From NCBI RefSeq assembly GCF_051020765.1, contig NW_027469084.1, positions 1 to 64,000 of the forward strand: a DNA stretch of 64,000 nucleotides, given 5' to 3'. Both the position numbers and the translations under genes were made by a program. The notes beneath the pieces are model-generated. The model searched no databases. It was not told the DNA's origin and was given only the letters and a program-made list of their open reading frames with translations. Below, piece by piece: positions 1-10,834 of this stretch (the stretch's first letter is position 1; the number at the start of each line of letters is the position of its first letter). Source of the DNA: Lasioglossum baleicum. Taxonomy: Eukaryota; Arthropoda; Insecta; Hymenoptera; Halictidae.

Positions 1-23
1 GCATTTTAGACACGCATGACACG

Positions 24-143
24 ACATTCGCACGAATGTCGATCCGAACATTGAAAAAATTATAAATGAATCGAGATATCCTCTCCTCAGAAATTTCGCA
101 CTTACAATTTTTTTAATGTCCGGATCGACATCTGTGCGAATGT
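24..143. repeat. Short inverted repeat (hairpin, MITE-like)
   Basis: Two arms of about 40 bp (24-65 and 104-143) are near-perfect reverse complements around a 38 bp spacer; both read inward ACATTCGCAC. No coding content. It may be a small foldback MITE; target duplication was not found. Confidence 0.6.
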
Positions 144-540
144 TTGTTCTCCAAATGCGGAATATTAAATCGGAAAAGCGCACCCGTTGAATGACGATTC
201 TTTATCGTCTGCGATGCGAGCCGCGACATCTAATCTTTCGTTTCATATATCTGATATTCCGATATCCATGTATATATCAGTGGGCTCTATCCTCTACAGG
301 ATGTCCTTGGTGTTGTGAAGCTTCGCATTTACCTTTGCCTCGACTACGTCCCACATATGGGGTGGGGTGGGAGGTCTCACAAGTCGGGAGACCAGTGATA
401 ACAGGTAAAATTGCGTCTTATTCTAGCCAAACTACGCAATGATTTCTGCGAACGATTTTCCGGCACGAAGCGAATCGAGTATTTCCGCTCTTTTCAGTGG
501 TGTTCTCGGTTCATGGTTGACACTTTTGCGACTTGTTAAC
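144..540. other. Intergenic, nothing recognised
   Basis: AT-rich sequence with a short G-rich patch near 358-372. The short open frames show no family similarity that I recognise and no splice or promoter context. Confidence 0.5.
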
Positions 541-1237
541 TATACAGGGTGTCCCAAAATTCGTGTACTTCCTTGAAATGGGAGGTTCCTGAGACCATTC
601 TAAGAGACATTTTCCTTTGCAGCAATGTCAACTGCGGCTTTGCTTAGGAGTTATTAACGAAAAACACGGACCAATCAGAGCGCGCCCTGGCCCGGCGCGC
701 CAAGCCGCGCCGGCAAGCGAGTGTCGGTGGTACGCCGTGACATCGCAACGAACAAGAGTTTCTCGATTATGTGAATGCTCTCCGATTTCAATGAGCTTTG
801 GATATGTGGTCAAGATCATTGTTCTGAACAGCATTTCTCTTTAGACTTTTTGGCGATCGGCTTTAGTTTACGAGATTATCGCGAGAAACTTTACTTGTAA
901 ATCCATGGGATCGATGTACTACTAGCTTCTATCCGATTTCAATGAGCTTTGGATATGTGGTTAAGACCATTATTCTGAACAAGATTTCTCTTTAGACTAT
1001 TTGGCGGTTGGCTTTAGTTTACGAGATTATCGTAAAAAAAGAGAAGAAGCAGAAACTGATTGTATTAAAAACTCACGTATTCAGCCGTAAATCCATTTGC
1101 TGCTTCGAAATGTGTGTCTTGAAATTTCTCCACACTCACAATCACTGTTCACATTTGTCAACACATAGTTATGCACTAATAATAATTGCCATATCCCTTG
1201 TACTGCTGCACAAATCACAACAATCAGGTAATGCAAT

Positions 1238-1444
1238 CACTAGACCGCGGATTTCATGCATTTGTAGCAAACATGAGTAAGTGCATTTTAATACAGTAGA
1301 GAGATTAAAATAATTTCAAAACACCATAGTATTATTTTCAACTTCTTAAAATGATCACAGTGAGAATCAAATATCTGTCTGGCTCCTGTCCCTTGTAATA
1401 GCGACAGCCAATATTAATTTTGCATAAAGATCCGCAGTCTAGTG
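1238..1444. mobile_element. Nested MITE with CACTAG termini (left arm copy)
   Basis: The ends read CACTAGACCGCGGATT and, on the other strand, CACTAGACTGCGGATC, giving terminal inverted repeats of ~25 bp around ~160 bp of AT-rich DNA. It lies inside the left arm of the giant palindrome and its mirror image is at 2179-2385. The related ends at 4216-4996 suggest a wider family. Confidence 0.6.
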
Positions 1445-2178
1445 ATTAGTTTAAATATCACTATCAAAAACACAGCTAATAGCAACCGTTAGCTTTGAAT
1501 TGACAAGTCTTTGGAGATGTTCTCTCTACCGCGCCTCGAACGACACTGATTTTCCGCAAGATTTTTCTAAAGAATTTAGGAAGGGCATTTAGAGTGTCGA
1601 AATGCGAAATGCACGCTGTAGCACGTTTACGAAAACGACGGGACGGTTAGACGAAAAACAGGACGGGAGAAGGACCGCTGTAAGATTTACGGCAAACACA
1701 TGTTTAGTTTTTCCTGCAGATTGGTACCCAGAGTCGATGGGTAACCGCGCGATCGAAAACGTCATCCGTCCTTTTACCCAGCAAGGGGTAAAAATGTCAG
1801 GTCCGCGTAGCATCCCTATTGTCCTATACCTTCCTTAAGAAACTTTCTAAAAGAAGGACAGACGACGTTTTCGAATGGTCACCCATCGACTCTGCGTACC
1901 AATCTACAGGAAAAACTAAACATGTGATTGCCATAAATCTTGAATCGGTCCTTCTCGTGTCCTGTTTTTCGTCTAACCGTCCCATCGTTTTTGTAAACGT
2001 GCTACAGCGTGCATTTCGAATTTCGACACTCTAAATGCCCTTCCTAAATTCTTTAGAAAAATCTTGCGGAAAATCAGTGTCGTTCGAGCCGCGGTAGAGA
2101 GAACATCTCCAAAGACTTGTCAATTCAAAGCTAACGGTTGCTATTAGCTGTGTTTTTGATATTGATATTTAAACTAAT

Positions 2179-2385
2179 CACTAGACTGCGAATCTTTATG
2201 CAAAATGAATGTTGGCTGTCGCTATTACAAGGGACAGGAGCCAGACAGATATTTGATTCTCACTGTGATCATTTTAAGAAGTTGAAAATAATACTATGGT
2301 GTTTTGAAATTATTTTAATCTCTCTACTGTATTAAAATGCACCTACTCATGTTTGCTACAAATGCATGAAATCCGCGGTCTAGTG
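2179..2385. mobile_element. Nested MITE with CACTAG termini (right arm copy)
   Basis: Mirror image of the copy at 1238-1444, at the matching place in the right arm of the palindrome. Its presence at both positions means that the insertion preceded formation or homogenisation of the palindrome. Confidence 0.6.
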
Positions 2386-3286
2386 ATTGCATTACCTGAT
2401 TGTTGTGATTTGTGCAGCAGTACAAGGGATATGGCAATTATTATTAGTGCATAACTATGTGTTGACAAATGTGAACAGTGATTGTGAGTGTGCAGAAATT
2501 CCAAGGCATCTGTGTGAAATACACATACGAATTATTTATCGATTCGAAAGTGAAAGTTAAATTCTGGATCGTCGACTTGACCGCGCATCCCTTAGGCCTT
2601 CTACCACCGGCAGTGCAGTTCGTCGACCTGGCCGTACGTCCCTTGGCTTTCGGTACTGCCGTATACCTGAAGACATCTGTGCAGTTCGTCACCGAGTGAC
2701 CCAGTGGCACACATTTCGAAGCAGTAAATGGATTTACGGCTGAATACTTGAGTTTTTAATACAATCAGTTTCTGCTTCTTCTCTTTTTTTACGATTATCT
2801 CGTAAACTAAAGCCAACCGCCAAATAGTCTAAAAAGAAATGTTGTTCAGAATAATGGTCTTGACCACATATCCAAAGCTCATTGAAATCGGAGAGCATTC
2901 ACATAATCGAGAAACTCTTGTTCGTTGCGATGTTCGGCGCGGCGCGGCGGCCCAGGGCGCGCTCTGATTGGTCCGTGTTTTTCGTTAATAACTCCTAAAC
3001 AAAGCCGCAGTTGACATTGGTGCAAAGGAAAATGTCTCTTAGAATGGTCTCAGGAACCTCCCATTTCAAGGAAGTACACGAATTTTGGGACACCCTGTAT
3101 AGTGAGTTACCTAATCAACAATTGCTTTGTTTATATTTGCTTAGCCTACATCTTATTTGTGTGACTGCCCGAAAAAATTCTGGATTTATCTTGACAGCCT
3201 TGTATGTGCCTATACCGGAAAACATACACGGATTTATGACCGTGAGAAAACATTTTTCTATTTTTACGTACCCTCCATATTTTAGA

Positions 3287-3577
3287 AGAATGGTAATTAT
3301 TTTCACGGCGCTCAGGTTCGATCAATTTCTACACTAAATGAATATAGCTGAGAGGCATGAACCGTTATAGTCCGGGTTTGAACCAGATAAGGCTTCCGAA
3401 ACACTCGACCTTTGTTTTCCTCCAATAAAATAGCACTTGGCATCTATGCAGATTCAAATCCGAATCGGAAGCGTTATCTGGTTCAAACCCGGACTATAAC
3501 GGTTCATGCCTCTCAGCTATATTCATTTAGTGTAGAAATTGATCGAACCTGAGCGCCGTGAAAATAATTACCATTCT
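3287..3577. mobile_element. Foldback MITE with ~105 bp terminal inverted repeats
   Basis: The first ~105 bp (from AGAATGGTAATTATTTTCAC) is an almost exact reverse complement of the last ~105 bp, with an ~80 bp unique centre. It has no coding capacity. Flanks do not show an unambiguous target duplication. Confidence 0.75.
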
Positions 3578-4215
3578 CTCAAATAGTGCGATCGTGAAAA
3601 TAACTCCTTTACCTCCATAGTTTAATTCTGTTCTAACGTATTGAAATTATTTGAACTGTTATGCGATTCTATTTAAGTGTTTTACTTTGCATACGAATGT
3701 GTTTAATTTTAGGGTCGCGTGGCGAGGAAGCCCAAGTCGAACAAAGAGTTCAACAGGAGATCCGCTGAAGAATCCTTCAGGAGCCTTGTTAAGACGCACG
3801 ACAAATATGGATGGGTAACGCCACCGCTTGCCGAGGGTTGATCCTCTCGATCGAATAGCTTCGATGAAACGAAACATGGTTATTTCAGGCATTAATGAAC
3901 CGCTGTCATTACGAGCAGGTTTTAAGTGCTGGTTTCATTAGTTTTTTTTTCGAATCGTTTCCTTTTTGAATGTGACCGTTTTGCGAAATTTTGTCACGGT
4001 CGCGATAACATGTCCGATCAAGTCCGCAGAAAGCAGATTAGTTGTGAAAGGAGAGGTTGTTGACTTGAAGAATGTTACTTAGCGGCTTCGTATATTGAAT
4101 CTGTCGTGGATTTTCGCGAAGTGTGTACTATGAAGTATATAGCCACCATTTCGGACTTTCCCTGTATTCCATTGTTAATATTCTTTGTTTGTATCTTGTT
4201 TTAGACATGCAGTAG
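3578..4215. other. Intergenic with one possible exon
   Basis: Unremarkable AT-rich DNA apart from the candidate terminal exon at 3713-3841. No repeat structure was seen. Confidence 0.4.
3713..3841 (+). CDS. Possible terminal exon of an unknown host gene
   Basis: A good 3' splice site (TGTGTTTAATTTTAG, ending at 3712) is followed by 42 in-frame codons and a TGA at 3839-3841. The conceptual product is basic and mixed in composition, without low-complexity bias, starting GRVARKPKSNKEF and ending TPPLAEG. The codon before the exon in the same frame is a stop, as expected if it is spliced. I do not recognise the protein, see no upstream exon in the window and see no conservation evidence, so it may be chance. 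The minus strand is also open over the same interval. Confidence 0.25.
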   Translation, partial: GRVARKPKSNKEFNRRSAEESFRSLVKTHDKYGWVTPPLAEG

Positions 4216-4996
4216 GTAGACTGCGGATTTTTATGTGCATTCACATTTTTATAAACTTACCCACTCAACCAGGCCTGCCACGAGCAGAAATCGAGCCCAG
4301 TCTGCAATTGTACGATGCCAGCAGATGGCGAGCATTATGCTGGCAGAACGCGCTCGAAGCTCAGGATGCTCTGAATATGCTCGATTTTGGACAGCGTAAC
4401 CTGTCACTGGCAGGGCGTGCAGGCACAAGCTGCTGACAGCTGCTCGGGCAGTACTGCCCTCAATCTGCTCTCGTAAGAGGGTAGCACGGTTGCACTAATG
4501 TGGCGAATGGCGTTATACAGGGCACTCACACAGACGAGGTACATCTTGTCAAATCTAGCTGTGCGGCTGAATGTCCCCCGCAAGGGAAAATCTGTGTATT
4601 TGTTTGCCCATTCCTATGTTTTGGTCAGCCGCACAGCTAGATTTGACAAGCTGTACCTCGTCTGTGGCACTAATATTAGTGCGACGCAGAATCAGAATTG
4701 TGATCGTGCTGCCCTCTTACGAGGGCAGAATCGAGGGCAGTACTGCTCGAGCAGCTGCCCGCTCTTTCTGCCAGCAGAAAGCGTTTCTTCTGCGGATGCG
4801 GGTGCCGTCCAAAATCGAGCATTTTGTTTACTGGGTATCTATGGAAACGGTAATTAAATAGGATCTTGTTATCTGAATGAATAATTTTACTAATTAAGGA
4901 AGAAATTGACACCTTCGTTAAGCTTTATTGAAGCTAACACTTCATTGTCTTTGACTTAATTACATTTGCCGCAAATGTGTAAAACCTGCGGTCTAC
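4216..4996. mobile_element. Non-autonomous TIR element with a foldback core
   Basis: The outer ends read GTAGACTGCGGATTTTTATG and, from the right, GTAGACCGCAGGTTTT. Inside is a second, stronger inverted repeat (about 4376-4575 and 4624-4821) whose arms share for example GACGAGGTAC and CTCGATTTTGGAC. No transposase is present. The outer ends resemble the CACTAG-type MITE at 1238-1444. Confidence 0.6.
4318..4333 (+). promoter_or_regulatory. CTCF-like core match
   Basis: CCAGCAGATGGCGAGC fits the core of the animal CTCF consensus (CCASYAGRKGGC). A single match of this length is expected by chance at some rate, and binding is not shown. Confidence 0.2.
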
Positions 4997-6131
4997 TAAC
5001 GAAAAAAATTAATATTTTATGAGGAATGATGATACAGTGATGGATGTAAGAGATGCGAAAGTGAATCTGCTATCAATTTACACAAACTATGTCGTATGTC
5101 GTAATAAACTCACGATAGCAAACTTTTTTATATAGGACCAGGAGAGTGCATAAGATTTTTGAGCATGTTGTTTGTTTGTTAAAACTTTAAATCCTTTGCT
5201 ATATTCATGTCATGGAAGCACACATTTTTATATTACAATAGCTAAACCAAAGAAAATAGATTTAACATTGTACCCCGTTCTACAGACGATGTTTCCATGT
5301 GTCCAAAATAGATATAACTTTGACGGTAGTATAATTTACAGTGTTACATTATTGTATCTAATCAATACATAAAATGTTCTGTATTTATTGTAAATCTATC
5401 TGTATAGCTGTTTACATTTAATAACAGTGATTTTATACTTACTGAACCTTACCCTTCCATATTACGTTACTTCATTCCTCTTTTATTTACTCAATTTGCT
5501 CTTATTCACACTATTTAAAGGGAATCTTCATGTAAAGTAGGGAAATCGGCTGTTATTTTAACATTTTTTTCTAGAAAACTATATTAGCTGTAGAACTGCA
5601 TTATTTTGTAGGCACAAAATACATCGAAAAATTAGGAAAAAAATGTTGTATTCATCTTTTTATCACTATTAAAGTGCCTATAGGTCTATGGGCCCTTATT
5701 AGGTAAATCATTTGTAACCAACTGTTAGATATATATCTACCCAATCAGCCAAAGTTGTTTCGAGCAAAGATCAATGTTTGTAGTCGTACTTTGCGAGCAA
5801 AAGGCGACCATTTTGGTCTCAAGACAATGCTTGGAGCAGAATTTGGCCTCTATTTGCTATGAATTTCCTAACCAAAACTTATCGACAAATTCCCAGCTTA
5901 GTGCGGAAACAACTCAGTACTTGAATGCATAGTTTTCTGGCGGTCTTCTATGCCAAATCGATGTCAAACCACAGACGAGGTATAACAGTAGACCAATCAC
6001 CATATAGAGTTTTCTATCTCACACTCTCGCACTTAGACCACATATGTATACTTATAGACCCGGCAACAGATAAGTCTGCCTTGTTCCGAGGTTAAACTGC
6101 TTGGCAGATGACTCTTGTGGGCAAAGTGCTA
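4997..6131. other. AT-rich intergenic, nothing recognised
   Basis: No coding frame of note, no tandem repeat and no clear terminal inverted repeat. It is probably old transposon debris. Confidence 0.45.
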
Positions 6132-6133
6132 TA

Positions 6134-6619
6134 CAATAAATCCTCTATAGACGCGACAGCCTCGGGGGATTTAGTCGCATCTATCGTATAGGGTAGCTAT
6201 TTTTTATCTCCAAAAGCCGAGTCGAACGTAGAGGAGGACAGCGCGTGTAAAGAGAGACCACGCGCGGGCCTTTGAACAGTGCCGGCGACTATCCTTCCTT
6301 GTGCCCGATACGTTTATCGTCAATTGAACCACTAAATACAGTTGAAATTATATCGTGTTTGGTATCATTTTGCATTAGAAAAATGTCACGAATAAGGTGG
6401 TGAAAGTTCCATAAAAAAATAATGAAAAATAAAGAAGATTAAATATTGGTGTTACATTGTGATGACGCACGGGCCCTTGAACTGTGCCGGCGACTGCGAC
6501 TCTCCGCGTCGCGTTAGTAGTGGTTCACACCGATATACCATAATACTAAGTGGGGGGGGGGGGATATTCTTGGTCGCATCTATCGTATAGAAATTGTTGC
6601 GTCCATAGAGGATTTACTG
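6134..6619. mobile_element. pogo/Tigger-like MITE
   Basis: The ends read CAATAAATCCTCTATAGACG on the left and, on the reverse strand, CAGTAAATCCTCTATGGACG on the right, followed inward by a second shared block (TCGCATCTATCGTATAG). They are flanked by TA dinucleotides (6132-6133 and 6620-6621). The CAGTAAATCCTCTAT end is of the pogo type of Tc1/mariner. There is no transposase; a run of G lies near the right end. Confidence 0.55.
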
Positions 6620-6744
6620 TAGTATATTGAGAAATCGCAGTACCACGAAGCTAAAGTGGCAGAGGGGAAAGGGGGATCGCATCTCATTCTGTATAAATTG
6701 CGACGTTGTCCCCTTTCGAGCAGTTTTATAGCTGACGAAAACGG

Positions 6745-7380
6745 TGTTACGGTTAGAGAATATATTCCGTTCGTTTTCTCACAGGAATCTCTTCCAGATC
6801 GTCTCTGACGGGAAGCGTCCTAGATAACCTTTCGAACCCTTTGATTTAGGACCGAGCTCTGGCTCCGATTTCGTTAGAAGTGACAAAAATGAGAGTCTGG
6901 CCCTAAGCCCTAATCTCTAAGCGCGATTAGATAATGAACAAAGTATTCCATTCATTGTAGGGGTATATAAACCCTTAGATTCTCACTCTCGTGGGTTAGT
7001 ACTGCAGTAGACACGTATCGCGTCACGTCGTGCTGCATTTCGGAAAGTTAACTTCTAACGAGATCGGGCTAAAGTACCTTTCGGATCAAAGTCTAACATT
7101 ATAGATTGCGTTTGTTCGGTTTATAGTCTATTGGTCAGTGTTGAAGTTGTTTCCGAGTCCCCCGCATTGCCAGTGCGTGAAAACCGAGCACCGTAGTTTA
7201 GGTAAATTCTTTCTTTCACATTTTATATCTTTTTCTCTCATTTCCCATCGCGACACATACACACTTGTACAACAGAATTTTATAAGTAGAATATATTTGT
7301 GTTATTGGTAATTAGAGCAAATTCATTGAACCTATAATTATCGTCGAAAATCCTTACATAGTAATTGAACGTTCCCACAC
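6745..7380 (+). repeat. LTR-F, plus-strand LTR-like promoter segment
   Basis: This segment is homologous, in opposite orientation, to 12944-13480: both begin TGTKACGGTTA, share AGATCG and ACCGAGCTCTGGCTC blocks, a TATA box in TATATAAACCC, the block TATCGCGTCACGTCGTGCTG, and CCCCCGCATTGCCAGTGCG. The order promoter, then transcribed region, fits an LTR (U3-R-U5). The 3' limit is uncertain; homology is traceable to about 7290. No gag or pol follows in the window. Confidence 0.55.
6964..6970 (+). promoter_or_regulatory. TATA box of LTR-F (+ copy)
   Basis: TATATAA inside GGGGTATATAAACCC, conserved in the inverted copy at 13257-13264. Transcription would start near 6990-7000 and run into the hairpin array at 7445. 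Confidence 0.5.
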
Positions 7381-7408
7381 GATACAACCTTACCGCCCGG
7401 GTTGTATC
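7381..7408 (+). repeat. Perfect 9-bp hairpin ahead of the hairpin array
   Basis: GATACAACC (7381-7389) pairs with GGTTGTATC (7400-7408) around a 10-nt loop. It lies 36 nt before the ten-unit hairpin array and may be part of the same leader structure. Confidence 0.5.
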
Positions 7409-7444
7409 ATTTAGATTATATTAGTTACGAGGCCTACTAACTAT

Positions 7445-7942
7445 CCTAGCGACTCCCTGATTTCGCATCAGGTTCGTCTGCGCCTTACCAATTATCCAAA
7501 TAGAGATTTTTCCTACCTAGTGGCTCCCCGATTTCGCATTGGGTTCGTCCACGAAAACTATACCATCCTAGCGGCTCCCTGATTTCGAATCAGGTTCGTC
7601 CGCATCCTAACAGCTCCCTGATTTCGTATCAGGTTCGTCTGTGCTTTTATCCAACCTCCCAGCGGCTCCCCAATCTCACATTGGGTTCGTCCGCGCTGTT
7701 CTACAACCTCCTAGCAGCTCCCCGGTTTCGCATCGGGTTCGTCTGCGCGTCATTTCCTAGTGACTCCCCAATTTCGCATTGGGTTCGTTCACGAAGTTTC
7801 ACCTTCCCAGCAGCTCCCTGATTTCGCATTAGGTTCGTCTGCGTCTGATTCCATTCCTAGAAGCTCCCTGATTTCGCGTCAGGTTCGTCCTCACTGTCTA
7901 CATTCCTAGCGGCTCCCCAATTTCGCATTGGGTTCGTTCGCG
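7445..7942 (+). repeat. Array of ten covarying two-stem hairpins in the LTR-F leader
   Basis: Ten units of 37-38 nt start at 7445, 7516, 7567, 7606, 7658, 7710, 7756, 7806, 7856 and 7905, with unrelated spacers. Each has the plan: outer 4-bp stem, CTC, inner 6-bp stem, loop TTCGC, inner stem, TTCGT, outer stem. Inner pairs seen are CCTGAT/ATCAGG, CCCAAT/ATTGGG, CCCGGT/ATCGGG and CCCGAT/ATTGGG. Outer pairs include GCGG/CCGC, GCAG/CTGC, GTGG/CCAC, GTGA/TCAC and ACAG/CTGT. Both sides therefore change together while loops stay constant; units 1 and 9 have imperfect outer stems. No reading frame spans it. Position downstream of an LTR promoter recalls the Su(Hw) site cluster of Drosophila gypsy, but the motif is different. 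Confidence 0.85.
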
Positions 7943-10753
7943 TACCTTAACTAACAAATTAATACCATTTTCCTGGGTTTATAACCCTTCGCCGGCCACT
8001 CGTGCTACTCGCGGCCCTGGCTCGTACCAACGGTCAACTTCCGGTATAAAGGCGATTTTACGAGGAGGCTCGACCGGAATACGTGACACGAGTTCGGGCG
8101 CCAGGTGTTAGAAAATACCAAGCGAAACGCGACAAACTTCTCGTGCTCGGTGAAGCCGAGCCGAAATTCTCTACGTGCGAGAAACAATCCGCGGCCATAC
8201 ACGTTCGACGTAACGAGTTGACCGCCGCGAGATCACGAGCAATTCCCGCCGCTCTGCCGAATCGTTTCTCGCGCAACCTACGTTCAAACGGGAAACTATT
8301 CGAATCCGACGCGACACCTGAGGAAGACTTCCGATTTCCGAGATTAGGGTAACTACGCTCGCAAATGCTTACAGCGTCCTCGAGATGGACGCGAGCAAAG
8401 GCTCGAGGCGCCCTGCGCCTCGGCACTGGCAATATCTCCGAGGACGAGACGAACACGTGTCATCCTCGCGCGAATATCACGAGCCACCACGATAACGGAA
8501 TCGAAGAATCACAAGGTCGACTTACCGTTGTCGAAAACACTGGTTCAGCGTCGAGAATAAGCCGTACGCTTCCTTCGTACCCGGATTTTTATGTTGTTTC
8601 TCAACAGATGTCCAATATAGTTAACATAATAAAACTCACTCTTAATTCTAAATCCTTAGTTACAAATTACCCTATTCTATACCATTTTTCATAACCTATT
8701 GTCACTCGACGCCGCAAAATTATGGCGACCTTCAGGGGAGGTCCCCGATCCCGCCTGCACCTTTGATCTTGAGTGACCTTGACCTTGAAAATCTTGAAAA
8801 TCTGGAAACGATTTCCAAGTCTTCTGGTGTAGTCAGAATTCTCAAGGTCAACGGCGCCCCCACTTTGACCTCGGGTCAAACAGGGGCAAACAGGTTTGTC
8901 TTCGCGATTCCAAATATCTGTATCTCTCAGCTATTTTTTGAAAAACGCTAGAAGTTCTTCAAATGGTTTCGGAGGCGCTCCAAACCTGTCTTACTCGAAC
9001 CCTCTTTCCGAGATCTATCCGATGACACCCTACTCGGGGGGGGGGGGGTGGTACAGCAAACTTTTGGCTGTCCTCCACCAAAATTAACTCGGTTTTTACA
9101 CTGAGTTTAGAAAGCCTTTGGTTCCCACGAAAAACCGCGTAAGACCTTGCCGGTCGGCAACCCACAAATAAAAAAGAACTTTTTCCATCCGTTCCTGACA
9201 GCTAAGTGGACTTCTGTCTTGTCTATCCTCTCTCTTGCACTTATTAAGACTGGCCTCGCTCTGTTTCTGTCCTAACCACGGTAATCAGAAATATTCGAAA
9301 ATTGAGGCATTTCTCGAAAATAATTATTTCCTATCGTAACTGTGTGGATCGAACTTTACTTAACCTATCCATTGTGAAAGCACCTTAATTGCTTGATCTA
9401 TTATGCAATTTCTCGTGTTTTCGTGAAAACTAGTTCTGGAATCGAGCCGAGCTCGACCAAGCCCGATTTCCCAACAAGTCGCTGTTTGAGGAAGATATAG
9501 CAGCCGATCTTAACCAAAATTTGTTTTTCCGATCGAAACTGCTACAACCCTAATTTTACGGCCTAATGAATGCTAGGGGCCCTTGGCGTGAGCAAACACT
9601 ACGGAGCCTATCACCAATTCCTCACTCCTCACGATTAACCAGAAACTAGAAACACTATGCCCTCTTTTTCCACTTGGAAGACGAGGTCCAGCCACTCCGT
9701 TGTTCTCGCAGCCGTCCTCAGGGAGTGGAAGGTCCGTGCTGGCGTGAGACGAGGGTACGAAACCTTCTCTCTCTATCAGCTCGGCGCCTCCTTCCTTCCT
9801 AGAGGCGTTCCTGCCCTTCCTTCCTGCTGTCCGAGTCCTCGTCCTACTGGTCGTGGCTCTCTTTCCGGTAATTATCCTGTCAACAGGTAAGTATCCTAAC
9901 CACTGGTAAGTACTCTTTAGAAGTATCGAAAACATTTTCTAACTACTAATCACTTTCTCTATTTTCAGTTAATACTCTATGAGTGTCCGAATCGTTCTGC
10001 TTCCTTCGTACCCAGTCCATCGGCTCGGTATTTGGTTCACCAAAAACCACCCGCGACGCGAGACAAATTCGGTATTTTGAGATTGCGAGAGGGCGATTTG
10101 AGTACGTCTGCTCGAGACAGGACTCCGTGCGACAGTGATCCTTCGATCCGCATCGACGGAACGTATCGATTCTAGTTCCCCCTACGCGACTAGAATCGTC
10201 GCAAGATCGCTCCTTCGAAAGGTCCAAGGGCCCCAGACCTTATGCAAACGCGAAGAATTCACGTTCGCCCCCGGCAAACGTATTAGATAACTCTCGTCAG
10301 CGAGACCGTCACACCACCCACGCTGGGATCCTTGTTGAGCGGGATGAGACGGCGGCGGGACTATGAAAAATCGAGATGTTCGTGGAAGGATCCCTTCGTC
10401 CCACATCGGCGCCCCCGGGTTTCTTGGCCCGTGTGTGGTGGCTTCTTTGCTGGTTCCGGCGCCGGGTTTGCTATTTCGTTGGCCATTCTTTCCTTCGGCG
10501 GTCGATTCCTTTGCGACGGGGCACCCTTCCGGACTCGTACGACTTTTCGGTGCCCTAGGCACGCCCCTGCAACTTGCCGTATTCCGTACGCGTAACAGAT
10601 GGTATTAGGAGCCTATTATAATATCGGAAGTTTTTCTCACGGAACGCTCTCAACTTGCGCGGGTGGCTTTTGGATCCGCTAGAGGTCGGTCCGTCGCGTC
10701 GCAAGCTTGCAACGTCACGAAATATTTATGGAAACTGTAACTGTAATATAAAC
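7943..10753. other. Non-coding retroelement debris, no gene recognised
   Basis: The region has moderate GC and only short open frames without recognisable domains. It contains a G homopolymer near 9037-9049, two adjacent splice-donor-like GGTAAGTA words near 9888 and 9906, and a PBS-like word at 8092-8103. I infer leader or LTR remnants but cannot assign an element. Confidence 0.4.
8092..8103 (-). promoter_or_regulatory. PBS-like word TGGCGCCCGAAC
   Basis: On the minus strand the first 12 nt match the tRNA-Lys PBS of the Gypsy elements in this window, preceded by CTAACACC, which could be an LTR end plus spacer. The following bases diverge from the full 18-nt PBS. Another shorter match (TGGCGCCCGAA, minus) occurs near 10998-11008. 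Confidence 0.35.

Positions 10754-10831
<78 letters not shown>
10754..10831. repeat. (TA)n microsatellite
   Basis: About 78 bp of nearly pure TA dinucleotide with one C interruption near its start. The apparent IYIYI open frames across it are artefacts. Confidence 0.95.

Positions 10832-10834
<3 letters not shown>

Larger units (their letters stand above)
541..3101. mobile_element. Giant foldback element, 2.56 kb near-perfect palindrome
   Basis: The ends read TATACAGGGTGTCCCA inward from both sides, and homology between the two arms continues for about 1.2 kb to a centre near 1780-1850. The arms differ by small changes, by a tandem duplication of ~150 bp in the left arm (about 780-1040) and by ~200 bp present only in the right arm (about 2500-2703, itself containing a ~60 bp duplication). 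There is no transposase. The same termini and subterminal sequence occur on the 373 bp element at 12571-12943, so this is one family of foldback elements, probably mobilised in trans by a TA-targeting transposase. Family name not known to me. Confidence 0.85.

Noticed and set aside
1602..2034. Paired 70-80 codon frames near the palindrome centre
   Set aside because: They are mirror translations of the two arms and carry no domain.
7445..7942. CRISPR-like array or tRNA cluster
   Set aside because: Repeats are degenerate and each is a two-stem hairpin, spacers vary from 0 to ~40 nt, and the context is an insect LTR leader. There is no cloverleaf or A/B box promoter despite GGTTCG words.
8058..8456. 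132-codon minus-strand frame
   Set aside because: Arg/Ser-rich composition, overlaps open frames on the other strand, and no recognisable motif.
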